The translations under genes were made by a program, and so were the position numbers. A stretch of DNA of 64,000 nucleotides from Arctopsyche grandis (taxonomy: Eukaryota > Arthropoda > Insecta > Trichoptera > Hydropsychidae): NCBI RefSeq assembly GCF_051622035.1, contig NC_135361.1, positions 26,777,205-26,841,204 on the forward strand, read 5' to 3'. Shown in pieces: positions 60,405 through 64,000 of the stretch (positions are counted from its first letter, which is position 1; each line of letters starts with the position of its first letter). The notes under the pieces are model-generated. The model worked only from the letters and a program-made list of their open reading frames with translations, did not search any database and was not told the DNA's origin.

Positions 60405-60938
60405 GGTGCTACTTTAGTATGCGGTCTACCTTAGCTTGCGATCTACCTTTGAATCGCAGTGGACTATTTTTTTTTATTTTTAACGTAGCAACGACCTGTT
60501 TATTATAATTTTTGATTTTTTCTTGCCACCCCATAATGTTGTCGAAGCATTTCTATCAAAATATCGTCAGCAGCGAAGAAAATACTGGCCCTAACAACCT
60601 AATCTTTAATGAATAGGGCCAACCCTAACTTAACTTAACCTAACCTGACCCTTAAATAAATAGGTGTTGACTGCTAAGATGTTTTATTTCATCAATATTT
60701 TCACAAAAAAAACATATCTTAGCAGCCAACACCTATTTATTTAAGGGTCAGGTTAGGTTAGGTTAAGTTAGGGTTGGCCCTATTCATTTAAGATTAGGTT
60801 GTTAAGGTCGGTATTATTCAGTCTCACTGTCACACGCGAGAACTGAGACAGTGAGACCGCATATTAAAGTAAAAACGTGAAGGTAGATCGCATACTAAAG
60901 TAGGTATGTGAAGGTAGACCGCATACTAAAGTGGCACC
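60405..60938. mobile_element. TIR element with nested inverted repeat, 534 bases
   Basis: Ends GGTGCTACTTTAGTATGCGG and, on the complement, GGTGCCACTTTAGTATGCGG followed by TCTACCTT. An exact 8-base target duplication ATAATATG lies at 60397-60404 and 60939-60946. The interior holds a second inverted repeat (about 60590-60800) with AACCTAACCTGACCCTTAAA and TAGGTGTTG words. It lies ~130 bases past the PARS2 stop and may contribute to its 3' UTR. No coding capacity. Confidence 0.85.
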
Positions 60939-60946
60939 ATAATATG

Positions 60947-61390
60947 TATGTACATAATTGGTTTATTTCATTCCTCTCAACTTTGTTTAGAATATTAAAA
61001 AAATATCAACAAATGAAAAACTTAATTAGTTTTTTTAGAATAAAAATAAACATTTATCAAATGATACGTTGTATTTTATTTTTTTTTTTTAATCATCAAT
61101 CCACTACCGACTATACAAGATAGTTTGTCAACTTCAACTTATACAGAATACATTTCAAAAGGTTGACCTATATATTACACAAGTTTTGCACTTTCTATGA
61201 GTGCAAAACAATCCCCCCCCTAGTATTTATAATAATACTACAATATATTTTTATCTTGACTGTATTATCTTTATCTTTGTGTATTATCTATAATTCATTT
61301 GATCAATGTGACTCATTAGGGTTACCTGTAATGCCGCAATGGTATCAACTTTTTCAAAACAAATCATTTTTTCTAATTCGCATAGCAAAT
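60947..61390. other. AT-rich gap with tail scrap
   Basis: 61313-61345 contains TTAGGGTTACCTGTAATGCC, a decayed SINE-type 3' tail. Otherwise T-rich filler. Confidence 0.4.
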
Positions 61391-61391
61391 A

Positions 61392-61750
61392 GGAGTCTAC
61401 CTCACGGGACCGAAAGTGAAAAGGTCGAAAAAGCAAATATCGGAAGGCAAAGATCGAAAAATCAAAAATAGGGTGCATGGTAAACGGTACTATGTATATA
61501 TAATATATATTAGTGGCATGCGGTGAAATTATCTCTCTTTTTGTCATACAGCCTTATTTAATGTGCGCGCGCAGAAAAGCCTGTTCCTCTTCTTCGTGTT
61601 GTATCCTGCTCGCGCAAATTAAGTCAGTATGTACCGTTTACCATGCACCCTTTTTTTTATCTTTCGACTTAAGATCTTTCGATTTTCGATCTTTGCCTTC
61701 CGATATTTGCGTTTTCGGGCGTTTCACTTTCGGGCCCGTGAGGGAGACCG
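61392..61750. mobile_element. Fold-back DNA transposon, MULE-like family copy 3 (deleted)
   Basis: The right arm is intact (TTGTATCCTGCTCGCGCA to TTTCGGGCCCGTGAGGGAGA). The left arm keeps its outer part (CGGAAGGCAAAGATCGAAAA) and TGGTAAACGGTAC, but the inner part is replaced by unrelated TA-rich sequence. No clean target duplication. Confidence 0.75.
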
Positions 61751-61829
61751 AATATATACATATGTACATACGTATAATTTGAAAAATGGTAAATAACTAA
61801 ACTAATCCAGAAAATTTTATGGTCTACAG

Positions 61830-62759
61830 CAGTGGTTCTCAGGCAAAACTTTACCGTGGCCGCACAGGTGATAATAGTGGTCCCATGGAAATGTCTTGTG
61901 GCCGCACCAAATTTAATCAAATAAATTAAAGTTACAAAAAAAGTGAATCAATTTATTCATAAAATAAAAGAAATTTTAACATTTTGGTATCTATTTATTT
62001 AATAATAATGCAAATGGAAATTGCTCAATACTCCTTTCTTCCAATGCAAGCCGCATTGCTGCTTCTAAGTTTGCGTCTGTTGGCTGGTTTCTAAATTTGT
62101 TTTTAATAAAGTGCATTACACTGAATGATCTTTCGCAATATACGGTAGTGGGAAAAATAGACAATATTAATAAAGCAATTGTTGCCAAATCTTTATATTG
62201 GTTTGTTTCATTGTCAACGTATATTTCCGACCAAAATTTTTGAACTGAAATATTATTAAAATGGTTATTAAGTACTTGATCATGACTAATTTCTAATAAT
62301 GCATATTTTACGTTAGCCCAGTTAATTAATATCAATACTGAAAATGATTTTAATCTATTTTGTAGTAGTATGAAATTTTCATCTGTCATAATAAAAGTGG
62401 AAGATACAAAAGAAACAGTTTTAAAAAAATTCAATTCTTCGAACCTTTTATCAAGTTCCAGATTCAGAGATTTAAGATACTCTATTATTATAAGTTTTAA
62501 TTTTAATTTTGAAGTTGTGTCTGTCATCTTATCTATCAAATCACTAACAGAAGATAAAATTGAAAAATTGTCATTTTAAACTTCCGTCACAAGTCTTTTT
62601 TTAGTTTGTCAATGATGAGCATGGTTTTTATTATTGTTGAGTTACTTTTTTGTAGTTTTGAAAAAATATATTAAATTTTTTTAAATATTAGTATTATTTT
62701 CTATTAAGTCGCTGGTGGCCGCAGTAAAATCCACTAGTGGCCGCACTTGAGAACCACTG
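61830..62759 (-). mobile_element. hAT transposon, non-autonomous, 930 bases
   Basis: Both ends start CAGTGGTTCTCA (right end on the complement), the hAT-Charlie-type terminus, followed by GTGGCCGCAC subterminal repeats. The 8-base target duplication GTCTACAG (61822-61829 and 62760-62767) is exact, so insertion is recent or well preserved. Confidence 0.92.
61991..62539 (-). pseudogene. hAT transposase C-terminal remnant (dimerisation domain)
   Basis: The frame of 182 codons contains KDLATIALLILSIFPTTVYC, ERSFSVMHFIKNKFRNQ and LEAAMRLAL, the hAT C-terminal dimerisation motif (CERSFS). The BED finger and catalytic acidic residues upstream are absent, so it is not an active enzyme. The frame itself is unbroken. 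Confidence 0.85.
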
Positions 62760-62767
62760 GTCTACAG

Positions 62768-63186
62768 TCAAAGCAACATAAAATGGTGCAGTGAATTTGA
62801 TGATTCTTAATTTGAAACTAGATTTGTATAGCAAACATACACTCATCTATATTAAACTTTGTACTTATTGTAAATAATTCCATAGCAGAAAAACATTAAC
62901 GAATTTGTAGACATAACCATCACTATCAATTGATTTTAAATCCGATTTCGAAAAAATCTCTAAACGCCTTACAATCGTATATTAAAAGATAACTCTACTA
63001 ACAAAATTAGATCTGTATCATATAACAAGAACAACTTAATTCTGGATTCTATAATCTTCAAATTGATAGCAAGTGCGTCAAACAAAAGATAAGCCAATAA
63101 TTCAGCGATAACTACATAAGTTTCCACATAATTAAACTTACGTTTTATCGTTCGAAGCGAGTACACATCCTATACAAGCCACAAAA
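62768..63186. other. Gap before SIAH-like gene
   Basis: AT-rich with no repeats recognised; probably includes the promoter and 5' leader of the following gene. Confidence 0.4.
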
Positions 63187-63688
63187 ATGAACAAATGTAA
63201 GTATTCGTACAAAATAAGAACATGCAAATCTCAATTGATTGTAACGGATTTCCAATTGTATTTTATTTCGAAAGCACTGAAAGATCTTTTACTTTCGGAC
63301 CACTATGCCAGCCTGACCGGAGAGTTGCAGTGCGCATGCAAAGCCTATTTGCAACCTCCCATATTATTGTGTACCCAAGGACATGGTTCGTGCAGTAAAT
63401 GTCGCAGAAGATACCAACGGTGTTCCACTTGCAAAGTATTGAAAAAAATGTACTTACATATATAATGGTATCTTGTTTTGATGATTTATATCCATAATAG
63501 TATGTTTCATCAGGAAGAGTTTACCGAGACCAGAAGCGTGGCATTGGAAGCATTGGCAGACAAGTTGCAGTTCCCCTGTCCCCATAAAGGATGCAAGGCT
63601 CGCGTGCAACTGAGCATGCTCAATGAGCACGAAGCGTCATGTTTGTTCAGACCTACTCCGTGCTTCATGAACAAAGTTTACGGTGATT
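63187..63688 (+). CDS. SIAH-like RING / zinc-finger E3 ubiquitin ligase, 5' part
   Basis: Proposed exons are 63187-63196, 63275-63435 and 63514 to about 63675-63688 (three candidate donors). The RING sits at residues ~23-56: CACKAYLQPPILLC, TQGHGSCSKC, then CSTC, with PPI and GH as in SIAH/Sina. A SIAH-type finger follows (FPCPHKGC ... HEASC, C79, C84, H96, C100). The usual CxxC at the start of the RING is CxC here (C23-A-C25), so the first zinc ligand is displaced. The first intron acceptor (TTATTTCGAAAG) is weak, and reading straight through it also stays in frame. The substrate-binding domain should lie beyond the window. Whether it is an active ligase is unclear. Confidence 0.75.
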
Positions 63689-64000
63689 GTAAAGAGTTTA
63701 TTTTACATATATTCTATTCCACGTTGCTGTTTCGACGTAATTTTTCAGCTAGTTTAGTTTTTCTTAGACAACCGATTCTTTTACCTACCTATCAAACTGC
63801 GTCAACTTGCTTGATCCTGCAAGATATGAAGTGCTTAGGTATTTTAGGATTAGTATGGTGAAAAAGGTACAATTTTCAACACTCTTGCCAATGTATGTAA
63901 AGCATTATAAACACAAGTTCATTTTAACTTTTAATCAGTGTAAGATTGAGATTGTAAATGTTTATACTCTGTTTTGAGGAAGTCCACATTACTCTGGTGA

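Noticed and set aside
60620-60775. Insect telomeric repeat (TTAGG/CCTAA)
   Set aside because: Only a few irregular AACCTAACCT words within an inverted-repeat transposon, not a tandem pentamer array.
63690-63861. Continuation of the SIAH-like frame to 63861
   Set aside because: After the zinc finger the translation loses SIAH-like character; good donors precede it, so this is probably intron.

Overview
The window looks like nuclear DNA of an arthropod, most probably an insect; I cannot name the order. It is AT-rich and non-operonic, has short GT-AG introns of about 50-130 bases in its one complete gene, is full of ACATATGTACAT-type simple sequence, and is packed with tRNA-derived SINEs, inverted-repeat DNA transposons, solo LTRs and decayed LINE pieces. 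No prokaryotic features were seen.

Layout. From 1 to about 50 kb I find no convincing protein-coding gene. This stretch is a patchwork of transposable elements separated by AT-rich filler and several low-repeat, less AT-rich islands (about 4.2-5.0, 6.9-7.8, 12.9-13.8, 14.9-16.1, 20.5-21.2, 22.0-22.7, 24.4-25.1, 28.4-28.9, 31.3-32.0, 36.6-37.3, 45.6-46.3 and 54.2-55.1 kb). Some carry octamer (ATGCAAAT) or homeodomain-like motifs, which suggests, but does not prove, a large intergenic or intronic regulatory domain. A CpG-rich stretch at 24.4-24.7 kb with a good minus-strand splice donor may be an orphan 5' exon. The most structured element is at 8558-10658: an element with conserved ends whose interior has grown into two GC-rich satellite arrays.

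Coding part. A three-exon piece of a BACK-domain (BTB/Kelch-type) protein lies on the minus strand at 50.5-51.1 kb. A complete eight-exon mitochondrial prolyl-tRNA synthetase gene (PARS2, predicted 474 aa) lies on the plus strand at 56936-60276. Its fifth intron holds an 801-base P-element-like transposon with 8-base target duplication and a relic THAP-domain exon, inserted into an older fold-back repeat. Just downstream are a 534-base inverted-repeat element with an exact 8-base duplication, a fold-back element, and a 930-base hAT element with an exact 8-base duplication and a transposase C-terminal remnant. The window ends inside the first exons of a SIAH-like RING/zinc-finger gene (63187 onward).

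The most unusual pattern is a 3'-terminal stem-loop shared by several SINE-type tails. The loop sequence (TTGG-G---CTGTAA) is conserved, while the stem differs between subfamilies yet stays base-paired. This looks like a structure recognised by a partner LINE reverse transcriptase.
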